A DNA stretch of 39,027 bases, taken from assembly GCA_020073245.1 (NCBI GenBank), contig JAIQFQ010000036.1, positions 1-39,027 of the forward strand. The letters run 5' to 3'. The notes beneath the pieces were generated by a model. That model was given only the letters and a program-made list of their open reading frames with translations, was not told the DNA's origin and did no database searches. Positions 32,030-39,027 of this stretch are shown here, one piece after another (the stretch's first letter is position 1; every line of letters starts with the position of its first letter). This DNA comes from Terriglobia bacterium. GTDB taxonomy: Bacteria; Acidobacteriota; Thermoanaerobaculia; Thermoanaerobaculales; Thermoanaerobaculaceae. The translations under genes were made by a program, and so were the position numbers.

Positions 32030-33099
32030 CGAACATGTCAGGTCGCCTGTACCACGTGGTCTTCGTGCTCTTCAGCGTGGGCCTCGCGCCCGCCGTGGCC
32101 GGGGCCCTCGTGTCGCCTCCAGCGCCACGCTTCCCGGGCGTTGCGACGAGCGTCGCGATCAACCGTGCGGACGGCCGGGTGGCCGTGCTCCAGGGCGCGA
32201 CCCTCTCGATCTATTCTGCGATCGGAGCCGAGGCGCCTTCTGCGGCGTTCGAGATCCCGGGCAGCGATCCGGCGGTGCTCGAGTTCCGCGGCAACCAGGT
32301 CCTCTACGCGACGCACGGCGTGAACAACATGCCGGTCGTCTTGGTGGCCGTGAGCGTGGAGGGGCGGGAGCGACTGGCGTGGCCCAACCCCGGAATCTCG
32401 GACCTCTTCCCGACGGAGGCAAGCAGGCTCACGCTGGACGGCAAGGGCGTCTACGGTTTCCTTCCCCTCGACCCTCCGGCCCGCGCCTTCTTCGGTCTTC
32501 CGAACGAGATCCCCCTCGGAGCCGGGGTCGCCGCGACCTACCGCTTCGCGGGCGAGAAGCTGCTCGCGCGCGGCTCCGAGGCGTTCGCCGCAGTCGTCGC
32601 CCTCTCGCCCGACGACATGGTGCTGGCGCTCAGGGGCGGAGGTCTGATGCGGTACCGCTCGCCAGGCGGTGTGGCTTGGAAACGGGAAGGCCGCGGCGGT
32701 GACTGGCGAGTCGCCGACGTCGACCCCTCGGCCGGCCTCGTCGTAACGATCGACGGCCAGGGCGCCGCAGTCGGCACGGACCTCGAAAAGGGCGAGCCGC
32801 GGTGGCGCTGCACCACGGCGGGCACCCCCATACGGGATGCCCAGACGATGCTCGATGGCCGGCTGCTCACCCTGACTGGGGGGGACGAGCGCACGGTCAC
32901 AGAGCTCGACCCCGCGACCGGACGGCCGTCTGGAACTCAACTCGTGGACCTTTGCGAGCGTGAGGGGCTCTCGAAGGTCCTCGCCGAGCTACTCGCAAAG
33001 GCGCAATCGCTGTCGGCGCTCGTCAGTGTCGCGACACCGGGTGGATCTGCGTGGCTTATCCGTGGCCCGGACGGGTGGTATCTGGTCCCACGGCGTTAG
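32026..33099 (+). CDS. Exported beta-propeller-like protein of unknown function
   Basis: Encodes 357 residues, ATG 32026 coupled to the cytochrome stop. A signal peptide (LYHVVFVLFSVGLAPAVAGA) is followed by repeated blade-like segments: VATSVAINRADGRVAVLQGATLSIYS, SRLTLDGKGVYGFLP, LLARGSEAFAAVVALSP (blade edge with DDMVLALRGGGLMRY), GLVVTIDGQGAAVGTDLEKG (PQQ/WD-like), RLLTLTGGDERTVTELDPATG. No PQQ-binding Asp/Glu set can be named. Likely a periplasmic scaffold or sensor working with the di-haem protein. The 154 bp after it, before the E2 stop, hold nothing I can support. Confidence 0.6.
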   Translation: MTNMSGRLYHVVFVLFSVGLAPAVAGALVSPPAPRFPGVATSVAINRADGRVAVLQGATLSIYSAIGAEAPSAAFEIPGSDPAVLEFRGNQVLYATHGVNNMPVVLVAVSVEGRERLAWPNPGISDLFPTEASRLTLDGKGVYGFLPLDPPARAFFGLPNEIPLGAGVAATYRFAGEKLLARGSEAFAAVVALSPDDMVLALRGGGLMRYRSPGGVAWKREGRGGDWRVADVDPSAGLVVTIDGQGAAVGTDLEKGEPRWRCTTAGTPIRDAQTMLDGRLLTLTGGDERTVTELDPATGRPSGTQLVDLCEREGLSKVLAELLAKAQSLSALVSVATPGGSAWLIRGPDGWYLVPRR

Positions 33100-33253
33100 C
33101 ATTCGAAGGCTCGCGGGGTTGGCTCGGACGTTCAGGAACCAGCCGAGGGTCTCCACGTTCGAGTCAGGTCCGTCTCGAACGAGCGTTCGCCGCTCACGAC
33201 GGTCCAACCTTCTGGCGGCTGGCGAGCCTGCTGATCGTCAGCCGTAAAGTTGT

Positions 33254-34615
33254 TCAGTCGAGGTCGAACTCCCCTGCTTCGAGGACCACCTTGACCACCG
33301 CCATGAACTGATCGGCGGTGGCGCCGTCCACGAGTCGGTGGTCGAACGAGAGCGCCAGGTAGACCATGTCGCGAATGCCGATCGACTCGCGCCCGAGTTC
33401 GTCGGTGACCACCACCGGCCGCCGCTGGATGCCGCCCGTGGACAGGATGGCGACGTTCGGCTGGTTGATGATCGCCAGCCCGTAAAGGCCGCCGTATGGG
33501 CCGGGGTTCGTGACCGAGAACGTGGAGCCCTGGACATCCTCGGGTTTCAGCTGCTTGTTGCGGGCGCGGGTCGCGAGGTCGGTGACCGCGCGCTGGAGCC
33601 CGATGAGCGAGAGCTCCTCCGCGTGCTTGACCACCGGAACGATCAGACCGTGAGGCAACGCGACGGCCACGCCGATGTTGACATGGCGGTGGTAGACGAT
33701 CTCGTTACCGTCCAGGGAGGCGTTGACGATGGGGAACTGCTTGAGCCCCTCCATGACGGCGGCGAGGAAGAACGGCGTGTAGGTGAGCTTCAGGCCGTGC
33801 TTCGCTTCGAAAACGTTGCGGCCGCCTTCACGCAGCGCCACGACCCTGGACATGTCCGCCTCGAACACGGTGTGCACGTGAGGCGAGGTGCGTCGCGAGG
33901 CCACCATGTGCTCGGCAATCTTCTGGCGCATGACCGACATCGGTTCGCGCAGCTCCTCGCCGGTGAAAGCCCCGGATGGGCCGAGCGTGGCGCCGGAGAT
34001 GGGGGGAGTGCCGTGGCTCGGCGCCGGGACGGGTGCAAGGCGGGGCGCGGCGGCCCTCGGGGCGGCCTTGCCGGCCTGGACGTAGGAGAGAATGTCGTCC
34101 TTGGTGACGCGGCCGTGAATTCCCGTTCCGGGTACGACGGCGAGGTCGACTTTGTGTTCGGCGGCGATGCGGCGAACCAGAGGCGAGGAACGCCGGCGCA
34201 GCACCTCGGCGTGCTCTCCGAACGGTTCCCCGAGGGGGGCCTGGGCTGCTGGCTGCGATGCCTCGACTCGAGCGACCGGTGTGGCAACCGGCGCCGGCCT
34301 GGGCGCCACGACCGGAGGGGGGGCCGGTGCGGTGACGGGCTCGGTCTCGAGAGCCTGGCCGGAGTCGGCGGCCTCGCCCGACTGCGCGATCACGCCGATG
34401 ACCGTCTCCACGGCCACCGTCGTCCCTGGGCCGTGGAGAATCTTGGCGAGCGTGCCGCTCGCCGGGGCCGGGACCTCGGCATCCACCTTGTCGGTTGAGA
34501 TCTCGAGCAGCGGCTCGTCTTTGGCGATCTCCTCCCCCTCGTTCTTGAACCAGCGGACGACCGTTCCCTCTGTGATCGACTCGCCCATCTGCGGCATCAA
34601 AACGTTGACTGGCAT
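33254..34615 (-). CDS. 2-oxoacid dehydrogenase E2 (dihydrolipoamide acyltransferase)
   Basis: Encodes 453 residues, ATG 34615 after a GAGGGGG. One lipoyl domain (1-78, MGESITEGTVVRWF, lipoyl Lys43 in EISTDKVDAE), an Ala/Pro linker, an E3-binding domain (about 143-180, SSPLVRRIAAEHKVDLAVV...GIHGRVTKDDIL), a second linker, and the catalytic domain (about 225-453) with SVTNPGPYGG, and SFDHRLVDGATA bearing His426 and Asp430. The acyl group (acetyl, succinyl or branched-chain) cannot be told without the E1 genes, which are not here. It transfers the acyl group to CoA. On the same strand upstream, lpdA provides the matching E3. Confidence 0.93.
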   Translation of the reverse strand: MPVNVLMPQMGESITEGTVVRWFKNEGEEIAKDEPLLEISTDKVDAEVPAPASGTLAKILHGPGTTVAVETVIGVIAQSGEAADSGQALETEPVTAPAPPPVVAPRPAPVATPVARVEASQPAAQAPLGEPFGEHAEVLRRRSSPLVRRIAAEHKVDLAVVPGTGIHGRVTKDDILSYVQAGKAAPRAAAPRLAPVPAPSHGTPPISGATLGPSGAFTGEELREPMSVMRQKIAEHMVASRRTSPHVHTVFEADMSRVVALREGGRNVFEAKHGLKLTYTPFFLAAVMEGLKQFPIVNASLDGNEIVYHRHVNIGVAVALPHGLIVPVVKHAEELSLIGLQRAVTDLATRARNKQLKPEDVQGSTFSVTNPGPYGGLYGLAIINQPNVAILSTGGIQRRPVVVTDELGRESIGIRDMVYLALSFDHRLVDGATADQFMAVVKVVLEAGEFDLD

Positions 34616-34677
34616 ACGCGCCCCCTCAACCCCCGTCTCTGCACAAACTCCGCTGCCCGCTCGGCATTCCCTGAAAA

Positions 34678-34788
34678 GACAGTTCACAGTTGACAGTCAA
34701 GGGCTGAACACGGGAACGTGCACCTTCGCTCAGCCCCGGTCGCTCGCCTTCTCGCTTCCGACTGTTGACCGTCAAGTGTCAACTCCCC
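34678..34788. repeat. Heptamer array I: two inverted arms (GACAGTT class)
   Basis: Left arm 34678-34705 has four units (GACAGTT, CACAGTT, GACAGTC, AAGGGCT). Right arm 34761-34788 has four units (ACTGTTG, ACCGTCA, AGTGTCA, ACTCCCC), the inverse class. The centre is 55 bp. It fills the space between the E2 start and the lpdA stop; the lpdA stop codon begins at its last base (34788-34790). It lies upstream of E2, so it could also influence E2 expression if the pair is read through from lpdA. Confidence 0.82.
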
Positions 34789-36191
34789 TAGAAATGGATC
34801 ATCTGCCCGTGCACCCCCTCAGCGGCCTCGTGGATCGCCTCATGCAAGGTCGGGTGGGCATGAATAGTGCGGATCAGCTCCTCGACCGTGAGCTCGCCGC
34901 GCAGCGCGGCCTCGGCCTCGGCGATCAGTTCAGTGGCGTGAGGTCCGACGATGTGCATTCCGAGAACCTCGTCGTACTTCGCCTCGGCGACGATCTTCGC
35001 GAACCCGACGGTCTCTCCGAGGATCGCGGCCTTGCCGCTGGCGCTGAAGGGGAACGCTCCAATGCGCACGTCGTACCCCTTCTCCCGGGCCTGCGCCTCG
35101 GATAGGCCGATCGTTCCGACCTCGGGCCAGCAGTAGGTGCAGGACGGCACCTGGGCGTAGTTGATCGGCGGCGGGTTCGTGCCGGCGATGTGCTCGACGG
35201 CCAGGACGCCCTCCATGGATGCGACGTGGGCCAACCACGGTGTGGCGAGGAGGTCGCCGATCGCGTAAACCCCGTTCTCGTGGGTGCGGCAGAACTGGTC
35301 CACCACGATGCGGCCGTGCTCGATCTGGACGGCGGTGCTCTCGAGGCCGATTCCCTTGAAGTTGGCCTGGCGCCCCACGGCGAGCAGCAGCTTGTCGGCC
35401 TCCAGGGTGAGCGACTCGCCGGCGGCCGTGACCGCTCTGCAGCGCACGACGCCGTCCTCGACCTTGGCCTCCTCGACGCGTGTCGCCGTGTGGGTCGTGA
35501 TCCCTTGCCGGCGGAACGCCTTGGCGACTTCCGCCGAGACGTCCGCATCCTCGAGCGGCAGCACGCGGTCGAGCAGTTCCACAACGGTGACCTTGGACCC
35601 GAAACGCGAGTAGATCGATGCGAACTCCATGCCGACGGCCCCGGCTCCCAGGACGAGCAGCCGGGGCGGGATCTCTGCGAGCTCGAGGGCGTGGTCCGAG
35701 TTGATGACGCGGTCGCCGTCGGCGGCAAGGAACGGCAGATCGCCGCAGCGCGAGCCGGTCGCCAGGATGATGTTTTTGGCCTGGACCCTATCGATGGCGC
35801 CGTCGGGTCTCGTGATCTCGACCGTGCGGTTGCCCCCGAGCCGGCCAGTGCCCTGAACCCAGGCGACCTTGTGCTTCTTGAACAGTCCCTCGACCCCCTT
35901 GGCCTTCTTGATCACGGTCTTCCGCTTGTTCTCGTGAGCCGCCGCCAGGTCGAGCTTGACCTCGCCGCACAGGACACCGAACTTGGCGCCGTCGCGCGCC
36001 TGCTGGAGGAGGTCGGCGGTATGAAGCAGCACCTTGGTCGGAATGCAGCCGCGGTGCAGACAGGTCCCTCCCAGGAACGGGTCCTTCTCGACGACGAGCG
36101 TGTCGAGGCCGAGTTGTCCGGCGCGAATGGCGGCGACGTAGCCGCCGGAGCCCGAGCCGATGATTACGAGATCGTGCTGCGATTCGGCCAT
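34788..36191 (-). CDS. lpdA: Dihydrolipoyl dehydrogenase (E3/L protein)
   Basis: Encodes 467 residues. ATG 36191 is chosen for GGGGAGG 7 nt upstream and because the FAD fold starts at once (HDLVIIGSGSGGYVAAIRAG). Redox disulfide C44/C49 (GGTCLHRGCIPTK), NAD-binding LLVLGAGAVGMEFASIYSRFG, second FAD block NGVYAIGDLLATPWLAH, and the active-site His446-Glu451 (HPTLHE) are all intact. It reoxidises dihydrolipoyl groups with NAD+, serving both the E2 complex downstream and, probably, the glycine cleavage operon in the same window. There is no N-terminal lipoyl domain. Confidence 0.95.
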   Translation of the reverse strand: MAESQHDLVIIGSGSGGYVAAIRAGQLGLDTLVVEKDPFLGGTCLHRGCIPTKVLLHTADLLQQARDGAKFGVLCGEVKLDLAAAHENKRKTVIKKAKGVEGLFKKHKVAWVQGTGRLGGNRTVEITRPDGAIDRVQAKNIILATGSRCGDLPFLAADGDRVINSDHALELAEIPPRLLVLGAGAVGMEFASIYSRFGSKVTVVELLDRVLPLEDADVSAEVAKAFRRQGITTHTATRVEEAKVEDGVVRCRAVTAAGESLTLEADKLLLAVGRQANFKGIGLESTAVQIEHGRIVVDQFCRTHENGVYAIGDLLATPWLAHVASMEGVLAVEHIAGTNPPPINYAQVPSCTYCWPEVGTIGLSEAQAREKGYDVRIGAFPFSASGKAAILGETVGFAKIVAEAKYDEVLGMHIVGPHATELIAEAEAALRGELTVEELIRTIHAHPTLHEAIHEAAEGVHGQMIHF

Positions 36192-36263
36192 GACGAAACC
36201 TCCCCACGGCCGCCAGTGGCGGCGACTCATTCTAACCTGTAGTACCGCCTGGCCGGCGTGAGG

Positions 36264-36668
36264 CTATGGCGAAACGATGAGCCTCGGGAACGATGCCTCG
36301 GCGAAGGTCCTGTGCTTGGTGCAGTACACACAGTACCAGTAGACGACCGCCTTCTTGATCTTCGCCTTGGAAACGATGAGCTTCTTGCCCTTGCTCGGTA
36401 TCGTCACCTCGGCTCCGCGCGAGCGAGGGAACAGGGCATGGGCCCTCGTGGGAGTGGGGACGAAAACCGTCAGAGGCCCCACCTTCGACCTGAAACTCAC
36501 GGTTCCGCCGGCCCTGACCTCCGCGACCCCGGGATCCACGACGAACCTCTTCTTCCTCTCGTCGAAGGTTACGGTCACGGTCACGCTCTTCGGAAATCTC
36601 TTGATGACCGCCCTTCTCTTCGCCACGTGCTTCGGTTGGGGTTTCTTCCTTCGAGGCTTCTTGAGCAT
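36264..36668 (-). CDS. Small basic cupredoxin-like protein
   Basis: Encodes 134 residues, ATG 36668 with AGGAG upstream. The first 25 residues are extremely basic (PRRKKPQPKHVAKRRAVIKR) and are not a signal peptide. The remainder is beta-rich: VTVTFDERKKRFVVDPGVAEV, RAGGTVSFRSKVGPLTVFV, then VVYWYCVYCTKHRTFAEAS followed by FPRLIV. This resembles the cupredoxin layout (N-terminal strands, then a ligand loop near the C-terminus) with Cys and His in YCVYCTKH, but the copper-site His between strands is not obvious. A short-distance metal- or nucleic-acid-binding role is possible. The family is not certain; the call rests on overall pattern. Confidence 0.42.
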   Translation of the reverse strand: MLKKPRRKKPQPKHVAKRRAVIKRFPKSVTVTVTFDERKKRFVVDPGVAEVRAGGTVSFRSKVGPLTVFVPTPTRAHALFPRSRGAEVTIPSKGKKLIVSKAKIKKAVVYWYCVYCTKHRTFAEASFPRLIVSP

Positions 36669-36991
36669 CTTCGCGCTCCTTTCACGTTGTCCGGCCGGTC
36701 ACTTCCCGCCGGTCCCGGCCGCCATGTTCGGCCAAGCGACACCCGAGGTGTCGGTTCGTTGCGCAGCGTGAGGCGGGGCTCCACGGCAAGGCTCCACCCC
36801 ACTTCTCCTTCGCAGACCGATTTTGCTTGCTCCCATTCTGCCACGTCTGACAAGCCGGCGCGGCAGGAATGGCGAGCGGCCCTGTCGGGAAGCCCTCGCG
36901 CGCCCCCGAGCCTCCGAACGCTGCGATCGCCCAGGAGCGCCAGCCGGATGCGGAGCGCGGACCGGTCGCCTCCGCTTCAGGAAGGTACCGA
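36669..36991. other. Intergenic region without a recognisable gene (323 bp)
   Basis: It lies between the start of the cupredoxin-like gene and the stop of the kinase-TPR gene (both minus strand), so it must hold the promoter of the former. I see short GC-rich inverted segments (GACCGGCCGG/CCGGTC types near 36695-36720) but no 7-bp array, no T-run terminator and no RNA gene pattern. Open frames through it are not protein-like. Confidence 0.5.
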
Positions 36992-39027
36992 TCATCGGGC
37001 GTTCGGTCGCGAGCCCTCGCGGTGGGCTCGCAGCAGCGCCTGAACGCGCGGATCCTTGAGCAGGGCCTCGAATGCAGGCCTGTTCTGCACGTCCGCCACA
37101 GGGCACCCGAGGCCGAGCGCCGTCGCGATCCATTCGATCGCCTTCTCGGGATCGGCGAGATCCGCATAGACGTCGGCGATCGAAAGGGCGAGGTCCGCCT
37201 GGTCATGGCCCGCGGCCTCCACCTGACCGAGGTACGTACGCGCCTTGTCGTTCTCCCCGAGCGTGGCGTAGTAGCTGGCCAGGTCGGAGAGGACGGCGGT
37301 GTCGCGGGGATTCACGCCGAGCGCACGCTCGGCGAGCGTGACGGCCGTTCGCAGCGCCCCGCGGGACCTTTCCTCGTGATCCCGGAGCCAGTGGTACGCG
37401 ATGCCGATGTTGCCCCAGAGGGCATAGTCGCGGTCGTCGAGCGACCGCGCCTGCTCATACTTCGCCACCGCCTCCCGCCAGTCTCGCCGCAGGAAGGCGA
37501 GTGTCCCGAGGTTCGAGTACGCCGCGTAGGTGGGCCGGATGGCGAGCGACCGTTTGAACATGGCTTCAGCCTCGGGGTAGCGCCCGACGGTGAAGAAGAT
37601 CGCCCCCAGGTTGTTCGGGACCCACTCGTTGCCGGGGTCGAGCGCCATCGCCTTCTGGAACTGCGCCTCCGCCTCCGCGAAACGGCTGCGGCGCCAGTAG
37701 AACTGGGCCAGATTCTGGTACGGCGGCCAGAGGTTCGGTTGGGCCGTGATCGCCTTCTTGAAGGCAGCCTCGGCGTCGTCGAAGCGTCCCAGCCTTTCGT
37801 ACGTCCTGGCAAGCCCCCGCAGAGCTCCGCCGTCTGAAGGATTGATCGCGAGGGCTCTCTCGAACTCGCGTGCCGCACCGTCGTAGTCACCCCTCGTAAA
37901 CGAGATCACCCCGAGCGTCGCATGGACTTGCGGCAGGTCCGGGTTTAGCTCGGCAGCCCGACCGCCGGCCGTCGTGGCTCTCCGGACGAGGTCGGGATCC
38001 TTCGCTCGGTCGTACTGTGCCAGGTACGCCTCGCCAAGGCCGGCGTAGGCGAGCGCGAACGTGGGGTCGGCCTGAACGGCGCGCTCGAAGAGCGAGACGG
38101 CGGTCGTGACGTCCGGTGACCCCTTGGTGGGGTGGAGAGCTCCGAAGCCTTCCAGGTAGACCTCCAGCGCCTCAGGGACGCTGGTTCCACCAGGCAGAGG
38201 GGTCCTCCGGGCGTCGCGCGGAAGCTCGAGATCGAGCATGTCCGCGAGAGCCCAGACGGCCAGGTCCTCGATCTGGTTGAGCTCCGACGCCCTCTTGTCG
38301 AGGGTCTTCGACCGGATCTGACGTGCGGTCTGGCCGTCCAGCCGGTTGAGGTTGAGCGTGACCCGAACCCCGTCCGGTCCGCGTTGGACGAAGCCGGTGA
38401 CGGCCAGGTCGACCCCCAGCCCTTCGCGCGCTCTCATGGGGCTCGCGATGCCCGCAGCGCGCACGTCGGAGAACGGCACGACCCACACCTGGTAGCGCTC
38501 GAGCTCCGTCAGCCGGCTGGTCAGGCTCTCCGGGAGGCCATCGCAGAAACCCTGGTTCGACGGGTCGCCGCCCACGTTTGTAAACGGCAGGACCGCAAGG
38601 ACGCGGGGCGGGTTCGGCTCGGCCGTGCGCGCGAGCAGACGGACCAACGGGCGCCATGCGACCGCGGCACCGGCCACGGCCAGGAGCACGCCGGCCGCTG
38701 CGGCGAGCAGGGCCCGGTGTCTCCTGGCCGACGAGATCGGTGGCACACCCGTGAGGGTCGGTGCAGACGAGAGGCTGAGGATGCGCTGCACCCGCTCGAG
38801 CTCGCCTCGGACCTCGGCCGCGGTCTGGTAGCGGTCGGCCGGATCCTTGAGCAGGCAGCGCCTCACGACGGCTGAAAGCTGTTGCGGCAAGCCCGGCCTG
38901 ACGTCCTCCAGCGGCGGCAGATCCTGGTGAGCGATGGCGTGAAGAACGGATCGCTCGCTCTCGGCCGAAAAGGGGGGCCGGCCGGCCAGCATCTCGTACA
39001 GCACCGCGCCGATCGACCCGAGGTCGG
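36992..39027 (-). CDS. Ser/Thr protein kinase with TolB-like and TPR domains (N-terminal part outside window)
   Basis: Partial: about 678 residues to the stop at 36992, with the gene start beyond the right edge. It opens within the kinase C-lobe (DLGSIGAVLYEMLAGRPPF, LKDPADRYQTAAEV), so the ATP and catalytic loops are not visible. After the kinase come a linker, one membrane helix (ALLAAAAGVLLAVAGAAVAW), a TolB/FlgO-like domain (RVLAVLPFTNVGGDPSNQGF, then LGVDLAVTGFVQRGPDGVRV) and at least nine TPRs (e.g. YDGAAREFERALAINPSDGG, FAEAEAQFQKAMALDPGNEW). This PASTA-less kinase-TolB-TPR build is common in Acidobacteriota: a cytoplasmic kinase with a periplasmic sensor/scaffold arm. Target unknown. 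Confidence 0.88.
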   Translation of the reverse strand, partial: DLGSIGAVLYEMLAGRPPFSAESERSVLHAIAHQDLPPLEDVRPGLPQQLSAVVRRCLLKDPADRYQTAAEVRGELERVQRILSLSSAPTLTGVPPISSARRHRALLAAAAGVLLAVAGAAVAWRPLVRLLARTAEPNPPRVLAVLPFTNVGGDPSNQGFCDGLPESLTSRLTELERYQVWVVPFSDVRAAGIASPMRAREGLGVDLAVTGFVQRGPDGVRVTLNLNRLDGQTARQIRSKTLDKRASELNQIEDLAVWALADMLDLELPRDARRTPLPGGTSVPEALEVYLEGFGALHPTKGSPDVTTAVSLFERAVQADPTFALAYAGLGEAYLAQYDRAKDPDLVRRATTAGGRAAELNPDLPQVHATLGVISFTRGDYDGAAREFERALAINPSDGGALRGLARTYERLGRFDDAEAAFKKAITAQPNLWPPYQNLAQFYWRRSRFAEAEAQFQKAMALDPGNEWVPNNLGAIFFTVGRYPEAEAMFKRSLAIRPTYAAYSNLGTLAFLRRDWREAVAKYEQARSLDDRDYALWGNIGIAYHWLRDHEERSRGALRTAVTLAERALGVNPRDTAVLSDLASYYATLGENDKARTYLGQVEAAGHDQADLALSIADVYADLADPEKAIEWIATALGLGCPVADVQNRPAFEALLKDPRVQALLRAHREGSRPNAR

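Noticed and set aside
33100..33253. Small minus-strand frame (about 33207 leftward, reading NVETLGWFLNVRANPAS)
   Set aside because: It looks somewhat protein-like but overlaps the propeller gene's 3' end, has no ribosome site, and I cannot assign it to a family with confidence.
8702..34788. CRISPR array as explanation of the repeats
   Set aside because: Units are 7 bp without spacers, differ between loci, and no cas gene is present.
36581..36853. 90-codon minus-strand frame between the kinase-TPR and cupredoxin-like genes
   Set aside because: It overlaps the cupredoxin-like gene in another frame and shows no recognisable motif or good ribosome site.

Overview
The window is a GC-rich stretch of bacterial chromosome. 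It is densely packed with housekeeping and envelope genes and carries no phage, plasmid, insertion-sequence or CRISPR signature. A split glycine decarboxylase (gcvPA/gcvPB), MauE and rhodanese-like membrane genes, a Ser/Thr kinase fused to TolB-like and TPR domains, an S9B dipeptidyl peptidase and the gmk-rpoZ-coaBC order together suggest an Acidobacteriota-like (Thermoanaerobaculia-type) Gram-negative bacterium. That placement is inference from gene content; no marker gene was compared. LpxL-type acyltransferase and LolC/E-type permease homologues argue for an outer membrane.

Layout. At 1-180 the minus strand encodes the end of a caspase-family peptidase domain. It abuts a 5'-truncated polytopic membrane protein (181-1251), so the left edge is a junction or a chimera. 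1248-6383 holds membrane proteins of the PTPS-related and GT-C glycosyltransferase types, fitting polysaccharide or glycolipid work. Then come a secreted dipeptidyl peptidase IV (6468), UDP-glucose 6-dehydrogenase (8805), Mn-type superoxide dismutase (10874, minus), a PilZ-like protein (11081), an MTA/SAH deaminase (13079, minus), TPM-domain and LemA proteins (13869 and 14480, minus) and a lipid A-type acyltransferase (15520, minus). A plus-strand operon gmk-rpoZ-coaBC-udg (15599-18581) is followed by threonine aldolase and a convergent archease. 20312-25228 is a tight four-gene envelope cluster: a CPBP-type membrane protein, an unknown membrane protein, a LolC/E-FtsX-type permease and a LytM/M23 protein that has lost its zinc ligands. 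25521-29943 is the glycine cleavage operon gcvT-gcvH-gcvPA-gcvPB, trailed by a NYN nuclease with a zinc ribbon. 30748-33099 is a divergent redox-looking locus: MauE plus a Cys-less rhodanese, against a di-haem c-type protein plus a beta-propeller. 33254-36191 holds the E2 and E3 subunits of a 2-oxoacid dehydrogenase; the E3 can also serve the glycine cleavage system. A small cupredoxin-like protein and a kinase-TolB-TPR protein, cut by the right edge, close the window.

The most unusual signal is not a gene. Eight intergenic loci between 8.7 and 34.8 kb carry degenerate tandem arrays with an exact 7-bp period. Five are built as two inverted arms around a 27-65 bp centre. The heptamer differs from locus to locus, yet the two arms of one locus share the same heptamer. 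Arrays sit directly after stop codons at transcription-unit boundaries, several contain or touch the stop codon, and one overlaps the best start of the TPM gene. They resemble the heptanucleotide STRR repeats known from cyanobacteria, but the locus-specific paired-arm architecture deserves its own study.
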